Source: Tranzscheliella williamsii
Taxonomy: Eukaryota; Basidiomycota; Ustilaginomycetes; Ustilaginales; Ustilaginaceae
Direction of reading: 5' to 3'
Assembly: GCA_023212725.1 (NCBI GenBank)
Contig: JALBYF010000061.1
Location: forward strand, 45,681 to 109,680
DNA: 64,000 nt
In this document: positions 44,682-55,231 of the stretch, in pieces
Layout: each line of letters begins with the position of its first letter
Position numbering within the stretch: the stretch's first letter is position 1
Notes under the pieces: model-generated
Told to the model about the DNA's origin: nothing
The model's input: only the letters and a program-made list of their open reading frames with translations
Database searches by the model: none
Program-made: the position numbers and the translations under genes

Positions 44682-46298
44682 ATGTCCTTCCCAGCCGGCT
44701 ACACAGCCATCATCAACGATCTCAATCACGACGTCGCCAGGTCCCGCCCCGCTGACCCGCTACAGTTCTGTGCCAACTGGTTCAATGCTAGGCTTGAACA
44801 GCAGCGCAAGCAGTTGGTAACGGCCAGAGGCGTCGATGTCAACTCTGCCGCCTTCGCTGCTGGCGTCGGGCCTTCTGATCTCGACCTAGGTCCGGTTGCA
44901 CCCGGTTTGGCTTCACCCACGCAACGCGCCTCTCTCTTCACTTCAGATCCTTTTGCACAGTCTATACCAGCGACAGGCGTTTTCTCCCACCATGCTGCCC
45001 ACGTTACGCCAACGTCCGCGGCGGGCGCCACGTCGGCGCCTACCTCGTCAGGCTCTGATTCACCCTTCGGCTCACATGAAGTAGCATCGGCGAGTGTGGC
45101 TCCCACCTCGGGCACACCGCTGATTCCACCTACGTTCAACCTTGGGCGGAGGACTTCGGTTTCGGCCGAAAGTATGGCGCCTTCCTCTGGTACCGACGAC
45201 CACGGCGGCTCGACGCTGCTCAAAACGGTGATACCCAAGTCGGAAGAGCAGATGCAGCGCATCCGCGGTTCGATCGGTAATAATCTTCTGTTTCGCAATC
45301 TGGAACAGGACCAGTACCGCGATGTGCTTCTGGCGATGAAGGAGGTCAACGTAGAAAAGGGCGTTGAGGTGATCGAGCAGGGCGCCCAGGGCGACTACTT
45401 TTACGTGGTGGAGTCTGGCACGCTTGACGTCTATATCCGATCTACTCGAGGCGCTGGTACTAGCGCACCGGATTCGGACGAGACCCACGGATCGGCCGCC
45501 TCTCTTGGCGACAAGAAAGTGTCTTATGGACCGGGGTCGTCTTTTGGCGAACTTGCTCTTCTCTACGCTCAGCCACGTGCTGCGACGGTGGTCTCGACGT
45601 CGGCTTGCACTCTATGGGCGCTGGATCGAATCACGTTCCGTTCGATCCTGATGGAGACCAACTCACGGCGACGTGCACTGTACGAAAAGTTCCTGATGGA
45701 TGTGCCGCTGTTTGAGCGTCTCAGCTCGGCAGAGAGGGCCAAAGTGTCGGACAGCCTGGAGCTGCGAGAATACCCGCACGGCGAATCGGTGATTGTCCAG
45801 GGAGAGCGTGGAAGCGAATTCTTCATCATTGTGGAAGGGGAAGCGGAAGTGCGCAAGACAAAAGCGGCAGGCCGCCAGGATGTGGTGGGCAAACTGTCGC
45901 GCGGCGACTACTTTGGCGAACTGGCGCTGCTCAACAATGCACCGCGTGCCGCCACGGTGGTAGCGGTGCAAGGCCAGGAGGGGGAGGCGAACAAGAAGCT
46001 GCGTGTGGTCACCATGTCGGAACGAGCCTTTACACGTCTTTTGGGACCGCTTGCCGGGATTCTGGAGAGACACGCCAAGGAGACGTACGGCGACTACAGC
46101 TTGGCAGGCGGCAGCACGGGGTATTTGTCGGCGGCGATGAACGAGGAACCGACCAGCTTTCCGCATCCGATGGACTGGTCAGCCAAGCCCGGCGAAGGCG
46201 CATGGTCGGCACCCAATCCATTTGCAGCACCGGCGCCGGGGGCTGCGGCCGCTCTTGGCGGTGCAGCCGTTGGCGGACTGCGCTCGCCGGATCAGTAG
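44682..46298 (+). CDS. ubc1: cAMP-dependent protein kinase regulatory subunit
   Basis: Single-exon protein of 538 aa. It inhibits the PKA catalytic subunit until cAMP binds. In Ustilago maydis the orthologous Ubc1 controls the yeast-filament switch and pathogenic development. An N-terminal dimerisation/docking helix bundle (YTAIINDLNHDVARSRPADP) leads a Ser/Ala-rich linker. The inhibitor site RRTSV is at 156-160, with a phosphorylatable Ser159 as in Bcy1. Two cyclic-nucleotide-binding domains (about 200-325 and 330-460) each carry an intact phosphate-binding cassette: FGELALLYAQPRAATV and FGELALLNNAPRAATV. The tail is Ala/Gly/Pro-rich. The start ATG gives MSFPAGY; there is no ATG upstream in frame. 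Confidence 0.94.
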   Translation: MSFPAGYTAIINDLNHDVARSRPADPLQFCANWFNARLEQQRKQLVTARGVDVNSAAFAAGVGPSDLDLGPVAPGLASPTQRASLFTSDPFAQSIPATGVFSHHAAHVTPTSAAGATSAPTSSGSDSPFGSHEVASASVAPTSGTPLIPPTFNLGRRTSVSAESMAPSSGTDDHGGSTLLKTVIPKSEEQMQRIRGSIGNNLLFRNLEQDQYRDVLLAMKEVNVEKGVEVIEQGAQGDYFYVVESGTLDVYIRSTRGAGTSAPDSDETHGSAASLGDKKVSYGPGSSFGELALLYAQPRAATVVSTSACTLWALDRITFRSILMETNSRRRALYEKFLMDVPLFERLSSAERAKVSDSLELREYPHGESVIVQGERGSEFFIIVEGEAEVRKTKAAGRQDVVGKLSRGDYFGELALLNNAPRAATVVAVQGQEGEANKKLRVVTMSERAFTRLLGPLAGILERHAKETYGDYSLAGGSTGYLSAAMNEEPTSFPHPMDWSAKPGEGAWSAPNPFAAPAPGAAAALGGAAVGGLRSPDQ

Positions 46299-47933
46299 TC
46301 TTGCGACGATAGAGACATAACAGCGCGCGTCCATAGCCTTGCCTGCCCTCCCTCTAGGCCCACCTCTAACGGCGGTCAGTCAAGACTTTGTTACTCCCCC
46401 CTTACCGATTCTCGATTGTACTGATTGCCCAGCTAAGGTCTCAGGCTGCTGTCTCGTCACCGTGTTTCGATACCGGTTCGCCCGGATTTGTTTGCCAGAC
46501 GTGCCGGTTCGCCAGACGTGCAGGGTAAAGGCCGCGTGGCTGCACGTGAGGAGTGGTTGAATGTGGACTGGGTCCGGCTATCCATCTCCACGCTTGGCTA
46601 GCGGGCAGGCATGTAGCAGGAGTCGCGTCGAGAGCGGACCGATTCTGCGACTTAACACGGCTTCTCCCGACGCGCTTTGTACCGCGTTGGCGTGGGGCGA
46701 GGTGCAAGTTTGGCTGGCTTTACGATGCGCGCGCCAGACGCACAATGCGGTCTTTGCAAGCGGCGGGCGCGGTTGCGTCATCTGCTACGTCATCTGCTGC
46801 CCTCCTCCGTCGGTGCTTCGACTCACGCACGCAACCTTCCCACTTAGCCCAATCCTTCAAGTGCCCACCATGGTGGCGACATCGGCGCAAACCAAGTGGT
46901 GCCGGGCGGCTATGCTCCCGTTTGGAGGGTTACCATCGGTGATGGGCGGAGTACAGGGTGGTGAGGGGCAAGCACGCTGACTCATAAGGCAAGCGCCGAG
47001 GGCAACTGCCATGCCAGCATCACGAGAAGCTAAGGTGTTTCGCTATGGAATCTTGCGGAATAGTACAGACCTTATCTTGCACTATGAGGGCGAGGCAAGG
47101 TAGTAAGGAAAGCGACGGGCGCGCGCATGCTGCTTGAATACAAGCTGGGAGCGCTTTCCTCTTTTGGTCGGCTACCACGGTGAAAAGGGATTAGTAGCAG
47201 GGACATCGCAATAATCAAATGAATGCATTTCAAGCTACTCTACGCAACGATCTTTGCATCACGATCGGCCTGCGCGTCGGTTGTAGTACTTACCAGTCGG
47301 TGGCACAGCGCGCAGAGCAATAGCGCGCGGAACCATCACAATCATACTGTCGCCGCGACTTGCTGGCCGGCCGCCGCTGGGACTTGCTGGCCAGTCGCCG
47401 CGCATCTGCAGCAGCGCAACCATTCGCCGCACCGCAAGCGAGCCGCCTGGCTAGCCTTAGCACTCACACTACGCTTGGCTGCCGTAGTGCCTTGACCGTG
47501 CTCGTGCTTGACCGTGACAGTGCTGACCGTGACCGTGCTTGACCGGACTATCGACACTGTGACTGTCGCTGACGCCAACCAACGTCGTCATTCGTGGATT
47601 GGCTTTTTTTCGGGTTGGCATTCCAATTTCCTCCCTCTTTCTCCCCTTCCACCCCGTCGTTCTTGACATCATCACTCAACCACTACCATCTTGCCCCGTC
47701 ATCTTCCCATCTCCCGTCGCATCTCATTCTACCTCCCATCCCGGCTTCCGTGCAGCCCCACGTCATCCGCCAGTGCCGAGCCACCCATTCCTCCGCTTCC
47801 CCGCTCCGCCGCCGCCTAGCCCGTTACGTCGCTAGCCCCATCTGGCCCATTGCATACGGATCGCCTCTCTCTCGCAAGAGTCAGCTCTGTCGGCTTTGCT
47901 ATTCATCAAATTAGGCAACGCCATCGTGACACG
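46299..47933. other. Intergenic DNA
   Basis: 1.6 kb with short frames on both strands and no recognised gene. Contains imperfect TGACCGTG tandem repeats at about 47491-47573. C/T-rich sequence follows, suggesting a transcribed 5' leader of the bZIP gene. Confidence 0.45.
47491..47573. repeat. Imperfect TGACCGTG(C/A) repeats
   Basis: Six or so degenerate copies of a TGACCGTG unit with spacers of 1-6 bp, about 360 bp upstream of the possible first exon of the bZIP gene. The TGACG-like spacing could also be read as half CRE sites. Confidence 0.5.
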
Positions 47934-48190
47934 ATGACGGATGCAGGTGAGTTGTCACCCGCCTTTGCGCGTAGCCTTGTCGGCGCCTCGCTGACCATTT
48001 CCCTCTCTTCCCTACCATGTCACCCCTTGGACTCTTCCTCCTCACCTCGGACCGTACCGTTGCTACTATCTGACATCACCCTCCGTCATCATCGTTGCCA
48101 ACCTTCTTCGTCATCCAACACCTCCTGCCACTTTTGCCTGCCCTGCGACTTTGGCTACATTTCTGCCATCGCTGGCTATCCTGATTCTGT

Positions 48191-50158
48191 ATGGCGCCTC
48201 TCCGTTCTTCTCGCACAGCCACCGTCAGCAGGCCGCCGGCCAATCCACTGCAGCGTAGCACTCCCACTCGTGCCAACGCAAAGCATCATCTCGAGCCCAA
48301 TCCTTTCGAAAAGTCCTTCAGTTCCGGTCCCACTTCCTCCGAGTCTGTCGAGCGTAGGAGCGACCGCAGAGCCGACGCCAAAACGAACAACAACCTCAGC
48401 ACACCCCCCCTCAGCACCCGTCCCGGCGCCGCCTACCGCGATCGAACCTTTTCGGCTTCCAAGAACCAGACCTCTCCCACCAACGACTCGGCCTCGGCCT
48501 CGACCCCGAAACCGCTCCTGCCACCCGTCACCTCCATCACCTCCCCTGCCGGTGAGACAAGTCAGTATCCCTGGTCGGCAGGTCTGACCAGCTCGCTCCG
48601 TTCAGGTCCCTTGTCCCCAGCTATGCTGGCCGGGCCTCAGAGCTCCCACTTTGATCCCAACTCTTTCCGCACCGGTTTCACTCCCGATCTTTCCAACTTC
48701 AAGACCGGTCTGACACCGCTCGGCGGTAGCATGTCTTTCCCGCCTCCCTCTCCCAACACGGCTGCCTTCCTCGCCGCCATGGTCAACAACACCTCGACTG
48801 CTTCCACTTCGGCTGCCACCATCACGCCCAACACCTTGTCTGCGCTAACCGGAGCCGCAGCAGGATCCGTCGACCCCGCTCCCAATGCCGCAGCCTCCTC
48901 TGTTTCATCACAGCCACAGAACTTTGGCAACCGATCGCACGACTCGCACAATACCTTTGACCTGGCCTTCAGTCGCACTTTTGGCGCAGAACGCGGTGAC
49001 AAGTTGGCTGGATCCAAGCTCAAGGCCGAACTGAAAGGCGATCCTGACGCCGGTGGAGCGCTAAGCGTCAGTCCGGAAATGATGCAAAAGCCGCTCGAAG
49101 GCGATCAGCAGAACGCCGCCTCGGGTCTTTTCCTGCTTAGCAGAGCGCATCAAGAAATGTCCAAGCGTGACGGGCCCGCCGAGGTGCCCGCCGCCAAAGC
49201 AGGCAGTTCGCTCTACCAGTCCACCGGCACCCAATCCGGTAGCAGCAAGAAATCTGCCCAGGCCAAGGCCAAGTCCGATGACAAGCCCAGCGCCGGCGCG
49301 AACAAGCGGAAAAAGTCGGGCTCGGTCGACGGGTCCGGCGGCCATGTCGCCTCGAACAAAGCGGCCAAGACGACCAAAGGCAAAAAGGCGTCGGCGACCA
49401 CGGCCAAGAATGCCGCCAGTTCCACCAAATCCGAAGACTTTGGTGGCGACGACGACAATGGATGGGACAGCGAGCATCATGAGGAGTTTGACGATGCGGA
49501 TGCGAGGAACGGCGGAGGAAGCACGGACGACAAGAGGAAGAACTTTTTGGAACGCAACCGGCAAGCAGCGCTCAAGTGTCGGCAGCGCAAGAAGGCGTGG
49601 CTGGCTTCGTTGCAGGCCAAGGTGGAATATCTGCAAAACGACAATGAGAATCTGCAAAACACGGTGGGTGCGCTGCGCAACGAGAACATGTTTCTCAAAA
49701 GCCAGCTTATGCAGGCAGGCGGAGGCGCGCCGCCGCCACCACCGCACATGGGCATGGGTATGCCGATGGGGATGGGGATGGCGCCGCCGGGCGGGCATCC
49801 TGGCGATGCTCATGCTAGTATGGCTGGTGCGCCGATGGGGATGGCGACGAGCATGGCGCCGCATCCCGCCTACATGCACCCGGGCGCGTCGGCCGCGGCC
49901 CTATCGCAAGGCGCAGGCGCCTACTCTGCGCACGCGGTGCCGCGACCCCCGCATATGGGCCCCGGCTACGGCGAGCCCATGCCACGGTCAGGGCGGCCGC
50001 GCTCGGAAGCCGAGTCGCTCGGCGGCGAGATCAAGATGACCGAGCAGCCGCTCAACGGGCTCAAGCACGACCGAGAGTGGAGCACCACCTCGGACGCCTC
50101 GCGGCAGGACAGCGCTGCGCCCGGCGGCTCGGCCGTCGCTGCCCCGATCAAAGTCTAG
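48191..50158 (+). CDS. Atf1-type bZIP transcription factor
   Basis: Protein of 655 aa in the main exon. The bZIP region (about 447-510) has the basic motif ERNRQAALKCRQRKK followed by a leucine zipper (WLASLQAKVEYLQNDNENL). The N-terminal third has blocks typical of Aft1/Atf1 osmotic-stress factors, for example LEPNPFEKSF, then FRTGFTPDLSNFKTGLTPLG and SPNTAAFLAAM. These suggest a target of the Hog1/Sty1 MAP kinase; that is family knowledge, not shown here. A Met/Gly/Pro/His-rich tail follows. An alternative first exon at 47934-47946 (ATGACGGATGCAG, then GTGAGT) could splice to the CACAG acceptor at 48218, replacing the first nine residues with MTD(A). I list the unspliced start. Confidence 0.88.
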   Translation: MAPLRSSRTATVSRPPANPLQRSTPTRANAKHHLEPNPFEKSFSSGPTSSESVERRSDRRADAKTNNNLSTPPLSTRPGAAYRDRTFSASKNQTSPTNDSASASTPKPLLPPVTSITSPAGETSQYPWSAGLTSSLRSGPLSPAMLAGPQSSHFDPNSFRTGFTPDLSNFKTGLTPLGGSMSFPPPSPNTAAFLAAMVNNTSTASTSAATITPNTLSALTGAAAGSVDPAPNAAASSVSSQPQNFGNRSHDSHNTFDLAFSRTFGAERGDKLAGSKLKAELKGDPDAGGALSVSPEMMQKPLEGDQQNAASGLFLLSRAHQEMSKRDGPAEVPAAKAGSSLYQSTGTQSGSSKKSAQAKAKSDDKPSAGANKRKKSGSVDGSGGHVASNKAAKTTKGKKASATTAKNAASSTKSEDFGGDDDNGWDSEHHEEFDDADARNGGGSTDDKRKNFLERNRQAALKCRQRKKAWLASLQAKVEYLQNDNENLQNTVGALRNENMFLKSQLMQAGGGAPPPPPHMGMGMPMGMGMAPPGGHPGDAHASMAGAPMGMATSMAPHPAYMHPGASAAALSQGAGAYSAHAVPRPPHMGPGYGEPMPRSGRPRSEAESLGGEIKMTEQPLNGLKHDREWSTTSDASRQDSAAPGGSAVAAPIKV

Positions 50159-52945
50159 CCGTGGCCTATCCTTATTTTGTAAAGTAACCCGTATCTTATA
50201 TGTAGTTGTGCCGCCCTATCCGATCGGCGACGGTAGCGCGACAGGAGAGGCGCGGATGGAGGTGCAGTGGATAGCCGCCTCGAAGGTGCGGCCTAGGTTG
50301 CCGGCCGGCCAAGTACGTCTTTACCTGCTTCTGAGGACCGAGTAGCGGGGGAAATGTAGCGGCGGGCTGCCGATGGGTGCAGTGAAAGCGGCGATGGGGA
50401 GGCGGCGTGGAACTGTGGTTGGAAGCGTGGATCTCAAGAGACCTATCCTTGCCTGCGCGCGACGCTCGAGCAAGCGTGGCGGGTGCGTGCTACGGCCACC
50501 GCATTGCGACGCTGGGGTAAGCGTCACAACCATGCGCTGGCTGCCTGTGCCGTTGTGCGCGACCGATCCCAGCCCGCCTCTGTCGCAAGCTCAGGGCGGC
50601 CCGTGGCCACGCACTCCCAAAGCGGGCGGCCGCAGGGACACAGAAGCCAACCATGTCAGGAAGCGACGGAAGCTAAGGCAGGGCAAGCGAGCTGGCAGAG
50701 TGGGCAGACAGGGTGTGGCTGCGTCGATCTGGCGTCGTGACGCTTCGGGCGATGGTGCTGCCTGGCCGCATTGCGACGCGGCCACGCCGAGCAGGCTTGG
50801 TTTGCGCTCGTCTCGCTCAGGTCGCGGATATGGCGTGCGACGGCCACCGGCCACCAAGCGGGATCGTAGGTCGACTTGGCCTGCCGCGCGCGCACAACTC
50901 TTCGGCTGGCCAGGCTTCGACGTGGCGCTCCGCTCCTTCTACTGAGCCTCGAGCGTGCCGTTCTGTGGCCGTGATGCGACTCGCATTCCCCGCCGCACGT
51001 CTGCCTCACCGCCTGGCCTACCAATGGCACACATCAGCCCATCTCTGCTTCGGTCCTCGGCTGCCGCTTCGATACAGCCTCGGCACCGTCGAGGCCCGTC
51101 CTGCACCTGTCAAGCCGCTCTCTAAAATGGCCATCCGCCATCCAGGTTTGGCCAGTCTGCCACACTTTGCTCGCCCGCCGCCTTGAGGCCCTTCACTGCC
51201 GACCGTCTGCGGCCGCTTCGGTCAGTGCGCGCACTGGTATGCGGCCTTTCTGGGTTCTGGCGAGAGCGGCTCCTTTTCCGCTTGGTAGATGTACCACCTT
51301 GGTGCCAAACACTTGGTCGCTACGGTGTAGGAACTTGGCAGCCGTCGCGAAGGACAGATGAGGGCCCGATGACTGGCAGCCTAATCCGCTTCTCGGCAGG
51401 TGGGATGGGATTCATGATTGTTTTGACATTGGCTGCCCAATCTGTCATGGCGGCAGCATGATCCATTCGTCGATTTTGGGTGGGGCGACGCCACAACGCA
51501 CGCTACATTCCTGTCATCTATCGCATCGTTCAGCAGCGCATCCTCGCCGGCACAACCAACACTGAATCCCTAGTCTCACCCAGGAGCGCAGCCGAGCGGC
51601 ATTGCGCACGCTCCGTCGCCCAAGCCCTCGCGCCCAGTGGTGTTGCTTCCGTGTGGCTCACGCAGCGCGGCGGTCTTTTCTTGAACGCGCTGTCAAGCAG
51701 TGGACGACAGCTGTCTAGGCGGCCCAATGTGTCACAGCCTCATGCCGTCGACATTCTCGCAGTGGCTTCGCTTCTGCCCTCATCAACGGTAGCCCATCCG
51801 GTGGAACACTCTTCCCACCGTTCCTCCTTCACAAGGTGCGGCGGTCCCATTCCGCCACTGATCGACGGTGTCACGTCGCTTAGACGCTTCTTTCCCCTGA
51901 TCCAGGTGCTTCCGTTCCACGCAGCTCCCGCTCGCCTCCAGTGGCCTGGGTGCATAGGTGCCGTCGCTTGCGTCGAGGCATTTGCACACCCTGCCCTCTG
52001 CCGTTTCTCCGTAGGTGTTGGAGCAGTCCTGACCCGCGGGATAGGCTTAGCACGCACGGCTTGCATGCCTTTCCGTCAAACGCACCCACTCCCTCTTGGA
52101 TACAACAGTGCCGAGCGCAAATCCGACCGCATGATGACGCCCTGTCGCTTCATGCTAGCCAACTTCCACCTTCTGGGCCTCTTGCTGCTGCGACAGTGCC
52201 ATCATAACAGAGCACATGCTGCCATTCTGTGTCCTGCATATGGATAGAATCTCCTTTTACTTCTTCCGGTCCGGAACAAGCGGGCCTCAGTACAGCGCAT
52301 TCCTCCTCGATCATCCCAGCCTATGCAGGATCCGTATGGCGGAACACTGTCCCGTTGTCAACGCTCCCACTGGATCGTCTACCAACCCTGCCCTCTGTGC
52401 CGCTTGGCGATGCTCTGCAGCCAAGATGTCGAGTTGATTGATGTTCTTGCTCCTCGCAACACTTCTTTCGGCCTCAGTACGCTCCCCTTCCAAGGTGACA
52501 GGTCTCCTGCTTTTTTGGTACATGTCAGCCGCCTCTCTTTTTCTCTTGCCTGCCCGCAGCTGCACTACACAGCACGCTCATGGAATCTTCTCTCCTCGCT
52601 GCAGAAAGCGCCATGTTTTGCAGCACTCTGTTTGCCTCCTCTGCTCTTCCAAGCCACACTGGCGGCTTCGATAGGAACTTGTCAACAAGCCAGATAGCAT
52701 ATAACCCGACTTCCTTCTTGGTGTTTTCTCTTTCGGTCCCCATCGCTTCTTGCCTCCTTTCCCTACACAAACTGCCGCCGAACACTCCCCTCTGCCTCAC
52801 TCCTCTCCCCACCCCGTTCCTTTCCCCCATCCCTTTGCCGCCCCAGCACATCCGTTCGCAGTCCGCCTCACCTCTGACTTTCGACGAGAAACTCTCCCTT
52901 GTTTTCTGCCGATCCTACCGCTTCTCCAGCACCTGATATATCACG
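50159..52945. other. Long gene-free region upstream of the repetitive secreted protein
   Basis: 2.8 kb. Frames of up to 255 codons exist but overlap on both strands and are not protein-like. Two similar CCGCATTGCGACGC blocks occur at about 50498 and 50767. The C/T-rich last 300 bp is probably the promoter and leader of the next gene. A noncoding RNA or complex promoter is possible but unproven. Confidence 0.45.
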
Positions 52946-55231
52946 ATGAAGTTCTCGTCTGGATTCACTGCTTTCGTCATCGCCTCGGTGGCGACCGCCC
53001 ACCACGCCGCGGCCGCTCCTGTTGCTCCGCGTGACATTGCCCAGTCGGGTACGCAAGACAACCCTCAGGTTGCCAAGAGCCCCAGTGCTGCTCAGCAGTC
53101 GTCGTACAACCCGACCAACAACCAGGGCATCAACATCAACACCGGCAAGTTCCTGGGCTACCCGCCTGTCGACACTTCCGCCAAGGCGCCTGCCAAAGCC
53201 CCGGCCAAGGCCCCAGCCAAGGCCCCCGCTCCGGCACCCAAGGAGGATGGTAAGAAGACGGGCGACATCCTTGACCTTCCCATCTTGAACGGCAACCAGG
53301 CCAACGCTCAGGTTCTCGGCACCGGTAACCAGGGCAACGACGCCAAGGAGACTTACGACAGGCGAAGCGGAAGCGGCCCTGTCCTCACCGCCCTCGGCTC
53401 CCAGCTCGGCAGCGCTGACGGATACGGCGGTTCGTCGGCCTCGAGCCAGACCAACAAGCCGCTCCTCTCCGGCGCGGGCAACTCGCTCACCACCGGTGGT
53501 GCCGACAGCGCCACCAACGATGGAACGGGTGGACAGGTGGTGCAGAGCATTGAGCAGCTCCTCCAGGCTCGAGGAAGCAGCAGCCCCAGCCTCGGTGCCC
53601 AGGGCAAGCAGACCGGCTCCGCTGGAGGTTACGGCGGCAAGTCGGCCTCCAGCCAGACCAACACGCCCGTCCTCTCTGGCGTCGGCAACTCGCTGACCAC
53701 CGGTGGTAGCCAGGGTTCCCAGAACGACGGTCAGGGTGGCTCGGTCGACCAGGGTCTCAAGCAGATCGAGTCGCTCGGCGGTGGTCTCTTTAAGCGACAG
53801 CTCTTTGCCCAGGGCAAGCAGGGCGCCTCTGCCGACGGCTTTGGTGGTTCCTCGTCCCAAGGCCAGACCAACACGCCTGTCCTTTCCGGTGCCGGCAACT
53901 CGCTGACCACTGGTGGCGAGCAGGACGGCACGAACAACGGCCAGGGCGGTGACATCACCCAGGACCTTCTGCAGAAGCTCTCGGGTCGTCAACTCTCTGC
54001 CCAGGGCAAGCAGGGCGCCTCTGCCAACGGCTTTGGCGGTTCCTCGTCCCAAGGCCAGACCAACACGCCTGTCCTCTCGGGCCTGGGCAACTCGCTGACC
54101 AGCGGTGGTGCCCAGACCGGGGAGAACGACGGCCAAGGTGGCAATATCGCCCAGCAGATCCTCCAGAAGCTCTCTTCTCGACAGCTCTTTGCCCAGGGCA
54201 AGCAGGCCGGCTCCGCTAACGGAATCGGCGGCTCCTCGCACCAGGGCGCGTCCAGCAGCCCCGTTCTCTCCGGCTCCGGAAGCTCCTCGACCGCTGGTGG
54301 CGCGCAAGACGGAACCAACAACGGAATGGGCGGAGACGTCACCCAGGACATCCTCCAGAAGCTGAGCGGCGGCAAGCGATCGCTCTTTGCTGCTGGCCAA
54401 CAGGCCGGTTCCGCTGACGGCTATGGTGGCTTTTCCTCGCAGGGACAGACCAACTCGCCTGTCCTCTCCGGCAGCGGCAACTCCATCACCACCGGCGGTA
54501 CCCAGGGCGCCACCAACGACGGCCAGGGTGGCGACGTTCAACAAGACCTCCAGCAGCTATTCAGCCGAGGCTTCCACGGCCAGGCTCCAGGTGCCGCTCA
54601 GGGCGTGGGCCAGGGCGCCAACCAGATCACCAAGCAGGTGGGCTCCGCCGACTCGGTCTCTGGGCCGGTGACGGTGATGGGTTACAACACCCAGGGCTAC
54701 ACGCCCATCACGATTGACAACTCGTCGCACGGCGGCAACGTGAACCAGGTCAGCACCAGCGACCAGAAGAGCCAGCAGGGCGCCGCCCAAAAGGCTGCCT
54801 CCAAGCGAGACGTGAAGAACCTGAAGCAGAGCAACGCCCAGGTGACCAAGGCCACCGCTGACGCCAGCGCCCACCCCGCGCCCGTCAGCGTCGACGGCGG
54901 CTTCTCCTGGTCGCACGACCCCAAGCACTTTGACAACACCGCTGTCGGAGGCAAGATCGCCCAGAACACCGTCGCCAACCAGGCCAACAAGCAGAAGGCT
55001 GCCCAGCTCTCTCACCGCCGCGACCTTGACAACCAAGGCCAGGGCAACGCCCAGGTGACCAACGTCGACGCTGACGCCAGCGCCCACGCCGCGCCCGTCG
55101 ACATCGACAGCGGCTTCTCCTGGTCCCACGAGCCCGAGCACTTTGACAACACCGCCCTCGGAGGCAAGGTGGCCCAGGACACCAAGGGCAACCAGGCCGG
55201 CAAGCAGGGCGCTGCTGGCTTCTCCGCTTAA
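52946..55231 (+). CDS. Repetitive secreted protein with candidate Kex2 sites (Rep1/Rsp1-like architecture)
   Basis: Protein of 761 aa, one exon. A signal peptide (MKFSSGFTAFVIASVATA) precedes an (A)KAP repeat near residues 77-93. Six repeats of about 60-66 residues follow (from ~145 to ~550), each with a core like GSADGYGGSSSQGQTNTPVL, then SGxGNSLTTGG and NDGQGGD. The C-terminal part is two ~70-residue repeats, each with NAQVT, then DASAHPAPV, GFSWSHDPKHFDNTA and GGKIAQ. Dibasic sites (DRR, FKR, GKR, SKR, HRR) or single Arg (SGR, SSR) fall at repeat borders. This fits Golgi processing into peptides, as for smut repellent and repetitive secreted proteins. Orthology to Rep1 or Rsp1 is not claimed. 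Very high codon bias suggests strong expression. Confidence 0.85.
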   Translation: MKFSSGFTAFVIASVATAHHAAAAPVAPRDIAQSGTQDNPQVAKSPSAAQQSSYNPTNNQGININTGKFLGYPPVDTSAKAPAKAPAKAPAKAPAPAPKEDGKKTGDILDLPILNGNQANAQVLGTGNQGNDAKETYDRRSGSGPVLTALGSQLGSADGYGGSSASSQTNKPLLSGAGNSLTTGGADSATNDGTGGQVVQSIEQLLQARGSSSPSLGAQGKQTGSAGGYGGKSASSQTNTPVLSGVGNSLTTGGSQGSQNDGQGGSVDQGLKQIESLGGGLFKRQLFAQGKQGASADGFGGSSSQGQTNTPVLSGAGNSLTTGGEQDGTNNGQGGDITQDLLQKLSGRQLSAQGKQGASANGFGGSSSQGQTNTPVLSGLGNSLTSGGAQTGENDGQGGNIAQQILQKLSSRQLFAQGKQAGSANGIGGSSHQGASSSPVLSGSGSSSTAGGAQDGTNNGMGGDVTQDILQKLSGGKRSLFAAGQQAGSADGYGGFSSQGQTNSPVLSGSGNSITTGGTQGATNDGQGGDVQQDLQQLFSRGFHGQAPGAAQGVGQGANQITKQVGSADSVSGPVTVMGYNTQGYTPITIDNSSHGGNVNQVSTSDQKSQQGAAQKAASKRDVKNLKQSNAQVTKATADASAHPAPVSVDGGFSWSHDPKHFDNTAVGGKIAQNTVANQANKQKAAQLSHRRDLDNQGQGNAQVTNVDADASAHAAPVDIDSGFSWSHEPEHFDNTALGGKVAQDTKGNQAGKQGAAGFSA

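Noticed and set aside
47850..48587. 245-codon frame overlapping the bZIP start
   Set aside because: Pro/Ser/Arg-rich out-of-frame reading of the C/T-rich leader and the bZIP N-terminus.
51480..52247. 255-codon plus-strand frame upstream of the repetitive protein
   Set aside because: No domain, signal peptide or consistent codon bias, and overlapping frames on both strands are equally open.
52868..54544. 558-codon open frame antisense to the repetitive secreted protein, and a 303-codon one at 54557-55468
   Set aside because: They mirror the biased third-position GC of the repeats and have repetitive Val/Gly/Leu/Ala composition. The sense strand has the signal peptide and structured repeats.
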